NCBI RefSeq assembly: GCF_000003815.2 | Contig: NC_049993.1 | Span: 20,125,071-20,189,070, forward strand | Direction of reading: 5' to 3' | Length of the DNA stretch: 64,000 bases | Source of the DNA: Branchiostoma floridae | Lineage: Eukaryota > Chordata > Leptocardii > Amphioxiformes > Branchiostomatidae | Part shown: piece by piece, positions 1-11,000 of the stretch | How the letters are laid out: the number at the start of each line of letters is the position of its first letter | Numbering within the stretch: position 1 is the stretch's first letter | Program-made: the position numbers and the translations under genes | Notes under the pieces: generated by a model | Seen by the model: the letters and a program-made list of their open reading frames with translations, nothing else | What the model was told of the DNA's origin: nothing | Databases searched by the model: none

Positions 1-679
1 CAATATTAGAGCAAATCTTAGAGCAAATTTTCATGAAAAAAAAACAAAAAAACTTTTCATTTACTTATTTATTTCTAGTGGGTCAATGACCCGTAAAGTA
101 CGTCATTCACGACTTTGCTGACAATAAAAAAAATATGACAACAGCAAAACACTTACCAGGTCACGTAAGTTCATCTTTATATCAAAAGGTCAATGACCTG
201 ACTACGTGACCTCACCATGGTCATTACCTATACTTGGAGGTTACTTGAGGTCAGAGCTGGTAGGTAGCAGCCGGTGGATCTCTAATCTACGCATTGTGAG
301 CAACATCTCCGCCAGCAATCAAGAGCCAGGTACTCATTCATCAACTTTCCTTTTTTTTGTCACTCACTTTGTGCTATTGGTGAGATTTGGTTTAACAACC
401 GCCCTGTAATATGCGTATGTTTTAAAGATCAGTTGTTGCTGTTGTCTCTCTAACCGCTTCAGTTTGTCGGTATATGGTCACATGTGCTTAAAGTTGCTAC
501 AATGTCTGGTACGTTGTACGTATCGTGATGAGTAAAGATTTTCTCAAAGATTCATTCATTCCATTGTTCATTCAATCATTTATTCATTCAAGAAAATGTC
601 TGCTAAAATCTTTTATTTTTCTATATATAATAAAGCAAGTAGAAGCAACTTATTTGAGATTCCTTCAAGGCGTTAAACC
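1..679. other. AT-rich intergenic sequence, no gene recognised
   Basis: I see no recognisable gene here. A short open stretch near 206-336 is followed by a possible splice donor (CCAG|GTACTC). Its peptide matches no family I know, so it is not called an exon. The rest is low-complexity AT-rich DNA. Confidence 0.4.
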
Positions 680-1044
680 TTCAGAAGAGCCATCGCCTAC
701 CGTGGACCCAACATCTGGAACAGTCTACCACCGGACATACGCACAGCCCCAACTCTAGCTTCCTTTAAGAGACTCATAAAGTAATGAGAACGGCCAAATG
801 AACGTACTTGAGTCATGTAGCAGTTTCTCTCTTTGTATATATGTAAAAATTGTGTATATAGACTTAACATAGTACTTATAAGGACTCTAAACGATGTAAA
901 CTGTATCTCTGTTATATACGTTGTCTGACCCGTGCCTCTTCCCTGATGAACTCAATGAAAAGCGGCCTGCAGCCTGATTTGAGCTTTCATGAATAAATAA
1001 CGGTTCAAACAAACAAACAAACAAACAAACAAACAAACAAACAC
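680..1044 (+). mobile_element. 3' end of a CR1/L2-like non-LTR retrotransposon
   Basis: Bases 680-784 encode the last 34 residues of a reverse-transcriptase ORF, including YRGPNIWNSLPPDIRTAPT and ending FKRLIK-stop. This is the typical C-terminus of CR1/L2-type ORF2 proteins. About 220 bp of 3' UTR follow, then AATAAATAACGG and an (AAAC)n tail at about 1007-1044. The element is strongly 5'-truncated, with no RT core or endonuclease. The clade is inferred from the C-terminal motif and the simple-repeat tail. Confidence 0.75.
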
Positions 1045-1088
1045 GTATGACCAAGGAAACAAAACAGTCTGGTTGAGCTGTACTGAGC

Positions 1089-1094
1089 TTTATT
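1089..1094 (-). promoter_or_regulatory. possible distal polyadenylation signal for IPO13
   Basis: On the minus strand the sequence reads AAATAAAGCTCAG, an AATAAA-type signal 3.9 kb past the IPO13 stop codon. It sits beside the tail of the plus-strand retrotransposon. Nothing in the sequence proves that IPO13 transcripts reach this far. Confidence 0.2.
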
Positions 1095-1445
1095 TCTAAA
1101 ACATCATGAAATTTTTACTTCACTGCTGTAAAACTTTCAGCACCGTTACTTTTTGGTTCTCAGTTACGATTGACATAATATGATTGTTATAAGAAAAAGG
1201 TTGTAATTTGAGACCATTCTTTGCTGCAAGTCACTGGCTTAAGAGTAAGAGGGACGTTTCTAAGACGATTCCTTGTGATCGAGTTCTTATACAGGCACAA
1301 CTACTTAAGAACCTACGCGGCCTTCTTAGTGCAATGCCCAGATTATTTAGCATTATTTAACATGGCACATTATACACAGATGTATCCATGAACAGTTCTA
1401 TAAAGTTGGTAAATCAAATATGATACTACAGTTTTCTTATTACAC

Positions 1446-1655
1446 TAGTTCACCTTTATCCGCAGGGTAACCTATATCCGCTTGTTTTTAAAAACTGAGT
1501 ATTTAGGGCTATCACGTTGACGGATGGTGGTTTCAAACTGCAAAATGTTTAAAATATGGCAAATTGAAACCACCTCCCATCAACTTGGTATCCCTAATTA
1601 CTCTGTTTCTAAAAACAACGGATATAGGTTACCCCCATGGAATAAAGGTGAACTA
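1446..1655. mobile_element. foldback MITE with ~40-bp inverted ends
   Basis: The left end (TAGTTCACCTTTATCCGCAG, then GGTAACCTATATCCG) reappears inverted at the right end (CGGATATAGGTTACC, then AATAAAGGTGAACTA). The arms also include GGTGGTTTCAA and its inverse. The element is about 210 bp and non-coding. No clear target duplication was found. Confidence 0.7.
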
Positions 1656-1911
1656 GCGTTACACAGCCAGGATCTTATTTCAACCCCTTAACTGCAGAGT
1701 TGGCAGATAAGAAGATTTACTTATTTCTGAACAATTTTCTTAACGAAGAAAATACATAATAAAAGCTATAATTTCTTTTCATAATTCACTTATTGCTGAC
1801 AAACAGTCATGATAAGGAATGTACCCTGTTTTACCTTATACATTATGTACAGGGCTAGATATCATTATGGTATATGATTCATACATCCCTTTAAGGGTCT
1901 AAAAACATTTT

Positions 1912-2003
1912 CAAGCAGATACTCGGGGGATGTCAGGTTTTTTAAAAATGTCCTATTTTATTACAACATAACTTGAAAGTTACACCCCATGTATCTGCTT
2001 GGA
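1912..2003. repeat. short inverted-repeat element, CAAGCAGATA ends
   Basis: CAAGCAGATAC at the left is inverted as GTATCTGCTTG at the right, about 90 bp apart. These ends resemble those of the larger CTCCAAGCAGAT elements elsewhere in the window, so this may be a small relative. Confidence 0.45.
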
Positions 2004-3766
2004 GACGTAACTGTTGCACATAAAAATGACAAACCGAATCTGGTCTGACGGATTCCACATTATTTCATGCTAGCATAGCAATATTCTTGTCAAGGTCTAA
2101 TTAATGGCTTTGAGCTCTAATGAACTTTGGTGATACATTAAGTTGATTAACAATAACGATTGAGATATAATTATCATGACCATTTTGTCACAATTCACAT
2201 TCTAACAGAAACTGCTTTTAAAAAGCTCCTACTGCATTCACTAAGTTTACTTGAAGACCTCAGCTCCATTCTTAAAGGCTTTTACGAAGTCTTTAGGAGT
2301 CTTAACAGTGACCACACATTCACTCTCTACTTTAATTTACTTTCTTATTAAAAGTGTCTTGAGAAGGGAGGGTCCATGGAGTAATGGATGGATGATGTAT
2401 CATGTGATGATCGCTACATTTTGATTCCACTGATTGCTACATCTTCATCAAATCTAAAAAGGCCACATCGAATTTTCATTTAGTTTAAGGGCTCTCTCTC
2501 CGAGCCACACAACAATCTTATTTCCTGGTTCTTGGACTTAAAGAGAAATAATTCTGAACTAGAAGATCAAGTTAAGAAAAGAACATAGCCAGATATATTT
2601 TACTTTAAAATGTCCACGGACCCAAAAAGTGATTGGTATGGGCTGAAACATGTAACTACTTGAATGTACTAAACATGAAAAATCTCATTGACAAGTGTGT
2701 GTAGGGTCAGGTTGTGTTTTCAAGAATAATTGTCTACCTGAAAGATTTAGTGTGATTCTGAGGACTATCTGGTAAGGACTTAAAACAGATTTTGGACCAG
2801 GCCAAGCTTTTGGTTTAATAAGATCAACAAAGTTTTAACGATTTACAATGACTAGTGGTCGGGTGGGACTTTGGTATACGAGAATATCACTGTCTTGTTT
2901 CATTTGTTGAAGAAAGTTGTGCCAAAAACTCTTCCCAGCATTTTTAGCAAGTCCAAGTCTAGCTTGAAGACTAAAAGTGGCTTAAGTTGATATTTTGAGT
3001 TACTCTATAAGGACGTATGTGACAGAGAGATTTCTAATTGGTGCAAAAACAGACATCAGAGGACTGCACCTCCTCACAGTCGACCAATCACCAGCCAGAA
3101 ATGGCTGTTACCATGACAACGTCAAGACAACACACAGTTTGAAATTTATTCCACATCTATGTAGACTTGGGCTGTTCCATTTTCAGTACGGGGAGGCATT
3201 TGTAGAATTTTTTTCTTAAAGTAAGAGATCTTAAAAGTGAAACTTTTCAAATTGCACTAAGTCACATTCTTTTTCTCATTACCCCTTCAGTAAAAGCAAA
3301 TGAAATTTTTGACAATATTTGTCAATTATTTACATTACATAGCAGAATCAAACTGTGCAAAACAAGTCTAGAGAATATAATATTGAGGTGTACGAAAGCT
3401 GTGATTTTTGGTTACTTGACATTGACCTCAATACTGTTTGAAAACACTAAAAATATGAAATAATAATGAAAATGATTCAATATAGATTGAATTTCCCAGT
3501 TTTGCTGCCAAAATCCTACATATGGAACACCCCTTACAAAATGGATCAGCCCACAAACGAATCTCCAAGCAGATGTATGGAGCAAAGTCTCGGTGCTTTA
3601 TATACACCTGCTTCAGCAACATTTCCAGTACTGTGCTCTCAAGCATAGTATGTGACGAATCAAGACAATGTGATGTAAGAATGACATGATACTAAACATT
3701 ACAAAAACAGTTGTAAAACGTTAAGCGCGAGCCACATCCTTACATCTGCTTGGAGGCTACCCTTAC
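2004..3766. other. intergenic sequence with a promoter-like motif cluster
   Basis: No gene is recognised. At 3037-3125 there is a cluster of an inverted CCAAT (ATTGG), a CCAATCA, and the RFX X-box-like palindrome GTTACCATGACAAC (3107-3120) running into ACGTCA. It could be a promoter or enhancer, or chance. No downstream coding exon supports it. Confidence 0.3.
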
Positions 3767-4424
3767 GCCCCCTTCCCACTAGAGGCAGTGCAACAGCTGA
3801 GGGACCAAACATTTTACACATTTTTCAACCAATTTCACCATGATTACAGAACAAATTTGAAGGGGTTTTGCTGTCTTAAATCGTACCATATTTTGATCAT
3901 GAAAGCAATTAGGGTAATACTAGTACCCCCTTTCCACTAGGACGGCGCTCTCACAGTGCTTTCTCTACCACCTAGAATTTAACGTAAACTGCAAATCTTT
4001 TCATTTTCACACTTTGGGTGTGTTTTCAGTCACACATTTTAGATGATAAAGAAGGTTTAGACCTTAGAAATTCCTCCAATGATTGTAAAGCCTCCAATAA
4101 CTGTAAGAACTTATCCCATACTACAACTTCTGTATTTAGTTTGATAAGCGTACAACTTCTGTATTAGTTAGATAAGCGTTAAGTTATAGAACTGTAGTTA
4201 TGTAGATGCCATACTTTGTACCCCGTACAACTGTTGTGCAATAAAACTATCTATGATAAAAAATAATTACCAGGTATGAAATCGAAGGTTACACACATCA
4301 GTTTCAGGTCACAGTGAGAGAGAAGTGCCATCTTTGACTGTCTAGCGGAAAGGGGCCTTACAAGAACTCCACTTTTGGTCCCTGTACAGTCGCTCAGTTA
4401 TCACAGTCTAGTGGAGAGGGGGTC
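3767..4424. mobile_element. nested inverted-repeat elements with CCCCCTTCCCACTAG ends
   Basis: An outer pair (CCCCCTTCCCACTAGAGGCA near 3768 and TCTAGTGGAGAGGGGG near 4407) encloses an inner pair of the same family (TACCCCCTTTCCACTAGGAC near 3924 and CTAGCGGAAAGGGGCC near 4342). This suggests one copy inserted in another. The inside holds AT-rich sequence with a TTGTGCAATAAAACT tail like a LINE 3' end. Confidence 0.55.
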
Positions 4425-4433
4425 TTCGCTACT

Positions 4434-4602
4434 CTCCAAGCAGATCCTACGATGGCATAAGAATTCGTACCAAACTGGTCAAGGAGTGTAGTCAGCCAAG
4501 AGGTGTTCATTTCCCGGTAGCGAAACAAACTCCTAGGCCGGCTTCACTGCTCTGGCAACTTTTGATACTATCTTATGCCACCGCAAGATCTGCTTGGAGA
4601 TT
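4434..4602. mobile_element. MITE with CTCCAAGCAGATCCTAC ends, copy 1
   Basis: The left end TCTCCAAGCAGATCCTAC is inverted at the right end (GATCTGCTTGGAGA). Inside is GCATAAGA-type sequence shared with the copies at 4661-4903 and 44941-45376. It is non-coding and about 170 bp. Confidence 0.7.
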
Positions 4603-4660
4603 GCTCGACTCGAGATTGTTCCCCCGAGAAAGACAATTCACACCTACTTTCTAATCTCCA

Positions 4661-4903
4661 AGCAGATCCTACAATGGCATAAAATAGTGCCAAACTGGCC
4701 AGGAGATAGTCAGCCAAGGGGTGTACATTTCCCCGTAGCGAAACACACTCCTAGGCCGGCTTCACTCCTTTCATTTCATTTCATTTCCTCTGGCAGCTTT
4801 TGATACTATCTTATGCTACAGGGACATGTGGAGACGATGGTGTCACCTCTCTGGGGATGAACTGAACTGAACTTATGCTACCGTAGGATCTGCTTGGAGA
4901 TTA
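4661..4903. mobile_element. MITE with CTCCAAGCAGATCCTAC ends, copy 2
   Basis: The ends are TAATCTCCAAGCAGATCCTA and its inverse TAGGATCTGCTTGGAGATTA. It sits only about 60 bp past the IPO13 stop codon, so it probably forms part of the IPO13 3' UTR. The family's best copy (44941-45376) has a 9-bp target duplication, which points to a Mutator-like origin. Confidence 0.75.
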
Positions 4904-4961
4904 GGTTTTTGCCACGCCTTCCCCGTTCTCAGTCCGACTCTGCGTTTGCACACACCCACTG

Positions 4962-5070
4962 TCATAGCTCGAACTCCGTCTCCGCGGCGTACTCCGTCCC
5001 GTACAGCCCGCGGCACAGCAGGGAGAAATCCTTAACTGTTTCCTTCATCTTACGCTTGTTCACGCGCTCC
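4962..5070 (-). CDS. IPO13: IPO13 exon 27 (terminal) with stop codon
   Basis: After the acceptor CTCCTTAG the exon supplies one base to finish a Lys codon, then [24 protein letters not shown] and a stop (TGA, 4964-4962). It matches the IPO13 C-terminus (RERVNKRRVKEM...LLCRGLHGTDY) but has a longer acidic tail (AAETEFEL). It lies 9.7 kb from exon 26, and the phases match. Confidence 0.93.
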
Positions 5071-8000
5071 CTAAGGAGGAAACAATAAGCATCTTTAAGA
5101 CCTTCATTCGGCAATCGTCTTCAAGTATCTACATAATACATCTACATAAGGGTTTACCCCACAAATTGCCCCACAAGGACAACGGGGGGAGTTGAGGTCC
5201 AGGGTTAGGGCGGTCAGCCCTCCTTTGTATGTATGTTGGTTGCATTTGAATCTAAGTTGCAAAAAAAGTTGCAAGACTTATGTTGAGAGCTTCATCTTAT
5301 GCTTGTTCAACCACTCCTTTTAAAGGGGGATGAAACACATAAACCATAATGTCTCTTGTTCCTCACAAAAGGAGAAACTTGTTTGAAGTACAGAACCTGC
5401 ACACCTGTTCATATAACCAGGTGAGAAAACTCACACCTGCTGTATGACAAAGTGGAACACAAGTTCTTTCTTACCCTGCAAATGTTTTTACACTTCTCTC
5501 ACTTCACTTCAATATGTTTAACTTTCATCATCATCATCATCATCATACAGGACATTCATTAGTTTGAAATAGCAAACATCACAGTTAAATTTCAACCAAA
5601 GATATTTTTACTGTGGACCAGCATTATAACCTTCAATAATAACACCAGGTCCTGCTGTGACCAGTGAAAGTGCACACCTGTGCATATAACCAGGTGAGAA
5701 CGTCTCCACCTGTGTGCTTTACCCAACAGGTGGTGTAGCCTCTGAGTCTCACAGGATGATAGCCAGGTACCTAGGTGAGAAGGTCCCTGCTAATATTGGA
5801 CAGCACATACATGTGCAATGTAAGAAACTGGCCTTTTTCAAAGTCCCACAAAAGACTGTTACAGTATGTAGTCTTATCTAACAATAAAAAATCTCTGATG
5901 AAATGATTTTAGTTCCCTGAAATTAGCAAGTACCGGTAATAAAAGTTGCCACACTTAGAAGCTTACATCATATGTTGTGCAATAAAGTTATAATTCATTT
6001 ATTCACTCTTTCCTTCCTTCCTTCCTTCATTCTTACATAACAGTTATAAATTTATCATTCATTTATTCATTAAATTTTGTTCTTTCTCTTGCATAACTGT
6101 TGTGCAATAAATAAATTAATTCATTTGTTCTTTAAGTTATTTCTTCCTTCCTTCTTTGCCTGAAGATCCTTCCTTCCTTTATTTCTTTGTTCTTTCTCTC
6201 CCTGTATTTTGTATGCATATTTCACACTTTCGTATGACTGTACCTGTACACATTACCTAACAGATGCTGTATACCAGAGTTTCCCATAAGTAAAGATGTT
6301 TGCCCTCTGGGTTTGTTGAGTAAACTCTGCAGTTTACCAACCAATAATACTGCAGCCACTAATAGCAGCTCACTAATAGCGGTTCCGTGTATACTCCAGA
6401 CAGTGGTTGATTTCACCACAAGCTAACAACATGAGGTTGATACATTTATGGTAACATTTTACAGTACATTTTTCTGTTGGCATGGGGGTTCTGGTTAAAA
6501 AATTATGCTTTTGATTTCACTTACAATTAGTATTTGCCCCCAAGTCTTTAAAAAAGCATATTTCACCCATGGCAAAAAAAAAAACATTCTTTTTGGCCAG
6601 GAAAGCTGTATTGCCTTGTAAGCTGTCTTTTCTTCTTAAACAAAAACCTGACTTCAAGTGTCACTTTACTTCTTTACTGCATAATTCTAAATGAAGTAAT
6701 CCAGCTATCTTGCCAATACGGCTTGCATCATTGTTTGCTGTAACTATATTTGGTACGGCACATTTACCAACTTGAAGTTTGAATAAAAGGACTGGCACAA
6801 ATGCATGGTGACTTTCTTAAAGTGAGTCCTTCTTTGTTCCTTCTTAAAGGCATTGTGTAGCACCTGGAGTCTAAGGTACCAGTTGCAAAACGTCTTTGCT
6901 GTCGATAAGTGAGGAATTTACTAACCAAAGCTTACGCACTCTGAGAGTCAATTTGCCAGCTATCAGGCGTGACAATAAAGTATGTAGCTCTATAAATCTT
7001 GGTGCCCTTACACAAGATTGGTAGCATGTCAGGATTCGAACCCAGGACCTCTAGCTTCTGGGCCAAACACCCTGCATATAGACCACATGACTCCAAGACC
7101 AAACCTTGCAGTGCAAAATCATAATTGTTGCAAGGTACTTCACAACTAAAAGCATTCTTATTTTAACACTGTCGGATGTTGGATTTTCCTTTATTCGTTA
7201 ATTTCCTTTTAGACATTGGATCATATGGTTTGGACTAAAAATGTTCCACAGATCATTTCTTGAACATCAACAGCACACCAAACAGACTGATGGCTCCGTC
7301 TGTGTCATCACCATGGTAACCACGGACCCAAAATAGCAGTTCTGGAGGTGTAGCAGACAGGTCGATCATGACATGTGCTCTCCTCTCTTGGGGAAATATT
7401 TGCTTACCTGCAAGAGGTTGTGGTACACTCTCTACACTTAATTGGTTGAAATCTATGTTTTGATTTAGAAAATTGGAAGCACTATTGGAAAGCAAACCCC
7501 ATCCCTCTCCTTCAACTGCCTTTTACCTCCCCAACAGAAGTCAGGTACCCATTTTTACATCTTTAAGCGGAGTGAGGAAAGTCGATGTGCAAAGTTCCTT
7601 TTTCAGGGGAACAAGATTGGTAGTGTGGCAGGATTCCAACCAAGGACCTCTGACTCTTGGGCCAAACACACCGCACTTGCTCCACATTAGACCAAACATG
7701 TTCAATTATTAACGAACACTTTTGGTCCTTAATTGCTCAAAATAGCTTTTTTTATATTACATTAATTTTGCAACCCAAAAATTTGAAGCCTGTGTGAGTG
7801 CTGATAGCCTAGTTCAACACTGGGTAATCTTACCACAAACACTGGTTAATGTTTTTCCCCCTTAAAGTTTAAACAAACAATTACTGACATCGTACGATGG
7901 AGGCAGACCTCACGCCATTCTTGGCTCTGGGACACTTCTAAGCAAAAAATTAACGAGCGGACAAGACGGGCTAGGAGGAAAGCTAACATGCATCTGACTA

Positions 8001-11000
8001 TATTCCCTAATTGAAAAACTGCTTGTATCATGGTACAGGGTACAGTCTCTGTTTTCATATCCATATTTGATGATTCTTATTCAGCAGTATTTCCAAAAAT
8101 CTACATGTAAGAAGCAACAAATTGCATTAATGTGGTCTTATGAGATCAGGTACAAGGTCATCGTCCTGTTGTTCGGTCGGTAACTGATACTTTTCAATTC
8201 ATAAGGAGTAAAATGTTTTCTTGAATCAAACCTCTAGACTTAAATAGCAACGTTTTGAGACTTGTAAACAAGAGATGAAATAAAGTCCTTTCAAGTTATC
8301 AAATCTCTCAGACTTAAAAAAATTGCAATGTTTTGAGACTTCTAAAACCTGTTTAATATATAGGACTGCTATCAAACAAGTGACCACACAAAGATCAACA
8401 TTTACAGATGAAATAAAGTACTGTGGAGTTATTGAGTTTAGGAAGCACTTGTTGCCAACAAAGGACACACCTGTCCAGCTTCTCACCTGAGTGAAAACAA
8501 CAGGTGGTTTTATCCATAGAACACCTGTTGATGTATGTGTCTGTGACTTGGACATATGTTGTTTAATGAAGTACTTATTTATGAAACAGGGAATAGGTTT
8601 TGTACAGCCTTCCATAAGATCTGTTATGGGTTCATAATATTAAGTACACAATAAGATTGTGCATGCTTCCTTAAGGCTTAAGACAGATTTTTCCCTTCAA
8701 GCGCCATATTTTCCAGTCTTCATTGCACCTTGCAATTTGGCCTTAAAAGCACTTAAAAACAATTCTTGAGGTCATCAACCTGTTGAAGCCGGCTTCTACA
8801 AGAGTCGGTCACTTTGTCACGTACACCGGTTCTTGACCACATAAACATTTTTCCCAATGCCAACAAAAGGACATGTCCAGTCTGTGGTTTGTTCATAGTC
8901 AACAATATCCCATTTAATTTAATAGTTTACAGTTTAAAGTAAAGAATGCTAGGCAAACTGAGGGGGTCATCACCAACATAAATGTGTATGAAAAGTTTCT
9001 TAAGATTTCTTATGGGTTCCGCAACAAAGTACATAATTATAGGTTAATGTGACATCCCAGTTATGTTGTTTGAGTTCTGTATGTGTCCAGGGACATCTGA
9101 AAAACAGGCTGTACCCTGAGTGTGACTTTGGTAAAATGACATAAATGAAATGATTGGATATGCTACCTTTAGACAATTTCTCTTGGAGTACTAAATTTTC
9201 CAATTTTTGTTGCACCTTGAAAGATCCTTACAAAGCACTCACAGAACATCATGCTTGCGGTTATCAACCTTTTGGTGCCTTCTTGTACATGTATGAGTCT
9301 CAGAGATGTTCAATTTGTCACGTACACCAAATGCATGAATTGATGGCTTTAAGCACGTTAACATCTACACGTACCTCGCTGCCTACAACACAATGGAAAT
9401 GCCAACATGTCCTTTAGCCCACTGTTTGAGTGTCAGCCATATCTTGTTAACAGTTTACACAGTAACCAACGCTAGGCAAACTGAGTGGGCTATCGCCGAC
9501 ATACGTCGCCATAAAACCTGATCGATATCAATTCGACGTCTGAAATTTATTGGACGATTCTGACAACTAACGATGACTTCACTTTTTTTGCACACAGCAA
9601 CAGCCACAAAATGGCATATTGATTTAGCAAGGTAGATAAATGGATCGAAAATACCCATGATTTTCCGATAAACTATGTAGTTTTTACGCACATAAATGTA
9701 TTAGGCTGAGTAGGTTGAAAAGTTGGGAACCCAAAATTTTTCATGATGTGTAATCATATACTCAGTACTATATTAGATAAATGAATGAATGAATGAATTT
9801 ACAAAACATTCAATTTTTTTGGATGACCTTAACTAGAACATTTTGTTTAAAAGAAGAAAATTGTATATAAGACAAATATGCCCTCATTATAGATCCACTA
9901 AATGCTGTAATACAATGTATGACTATGACAGACTGACTAATTGTCACAGTTCCAACAAATTTAATGTATGTTGCCATGTATTGGGACAGATAACCAGAAA
10001 ATTAACTTTGAATATGACAGTTGAACTATATTCTAGCCCCAAAAATGCATTGGCCACAAATAGCTGTTATTACTATTAGAAGTTCACTGTCATTCAAGGA
10101 CATTTTATTGTATCATCATGGATTGAGCTTTTACCAGCTTCATTAAAATGGAGGGATGCCAAATCAACGTTACGGCCATTTTTGTACACTGAAGGTCACC
10201 ATGCCCTTGGACTACGAACAGGTGTTCTGACCATGGCACGTTTAACATTTGTCTGAAGTGAGGTCGAAAAATGCAAAACACAGAAAAACTAAGTTGATTG
10301 GCTAAGTTTGAAGCCACTAAGATGTCTGTGCATGGGAAACTTTTCAAGAATCTGTTCAAGAAGTCAAAGTCCTTCCCACACCTCATGGCACATAGGGCGG
10401 TGCCCATCTCCATTTAAGAAGCCCTTGGCCACACAATTTTTGTGCAATCACTACAGCAGGGGGGTAAGACCACTGGTGGTGATGTGTAAGTCCAAGAAGG
10501 GTATGGTACAAATGTATGTAATTTACAATAACCCCACTATCTACTAATAAACCTANNNNNNNNNNNNNNNNNNNNNNNNNNNNNNNNNNNNNNNNNNNNN
10601 NNNNNNNNNNNNNNNNNNNNNNNNNNNNNNNNNNNNNNNNNNNNNNNNNNNNNNNGTCAAAAAATGATGTAACATTAAGGAAACCTAGTCAGTGTACTCT
10701 CCAAGCAGAGGTTAGGCTCCGGCTGTTTTTTAAAGGTTTTTTTAGTCGTTTTTATCGGGCTTTCTATTTTGTCATTTTTCTTGAAGTATGCCAACCTGAT
10801 AGGTTTTGACACAGCAAGATAAAATAAAAAAATAGAAAGCCCGATAAAAACGAGTAAAAAAAAAAGTTAAAAAAAACAGCCGGAGCCTAACCTCTGCTTG
10901 GAGAGTATAGTCAGTGTACACACATTTTGTGAAAAGGGGGACACTCAGGGTACAACTTTTAACTTGCGTCATCTTCATTCATGTATTCATTCATTCATAG

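Noticed and set aside
206-336. Possible plus-strand exon with donor CCAG|GTACTC
   Set aside because: No recognised protein similarity and no partner exon in the window.
7846-8064. Minus-strand frame upstream of the 7256-7411 candidate exon
   Set aside because: A second frame looks slightly protein-like, but no clear splice pair joins it to the candidate.
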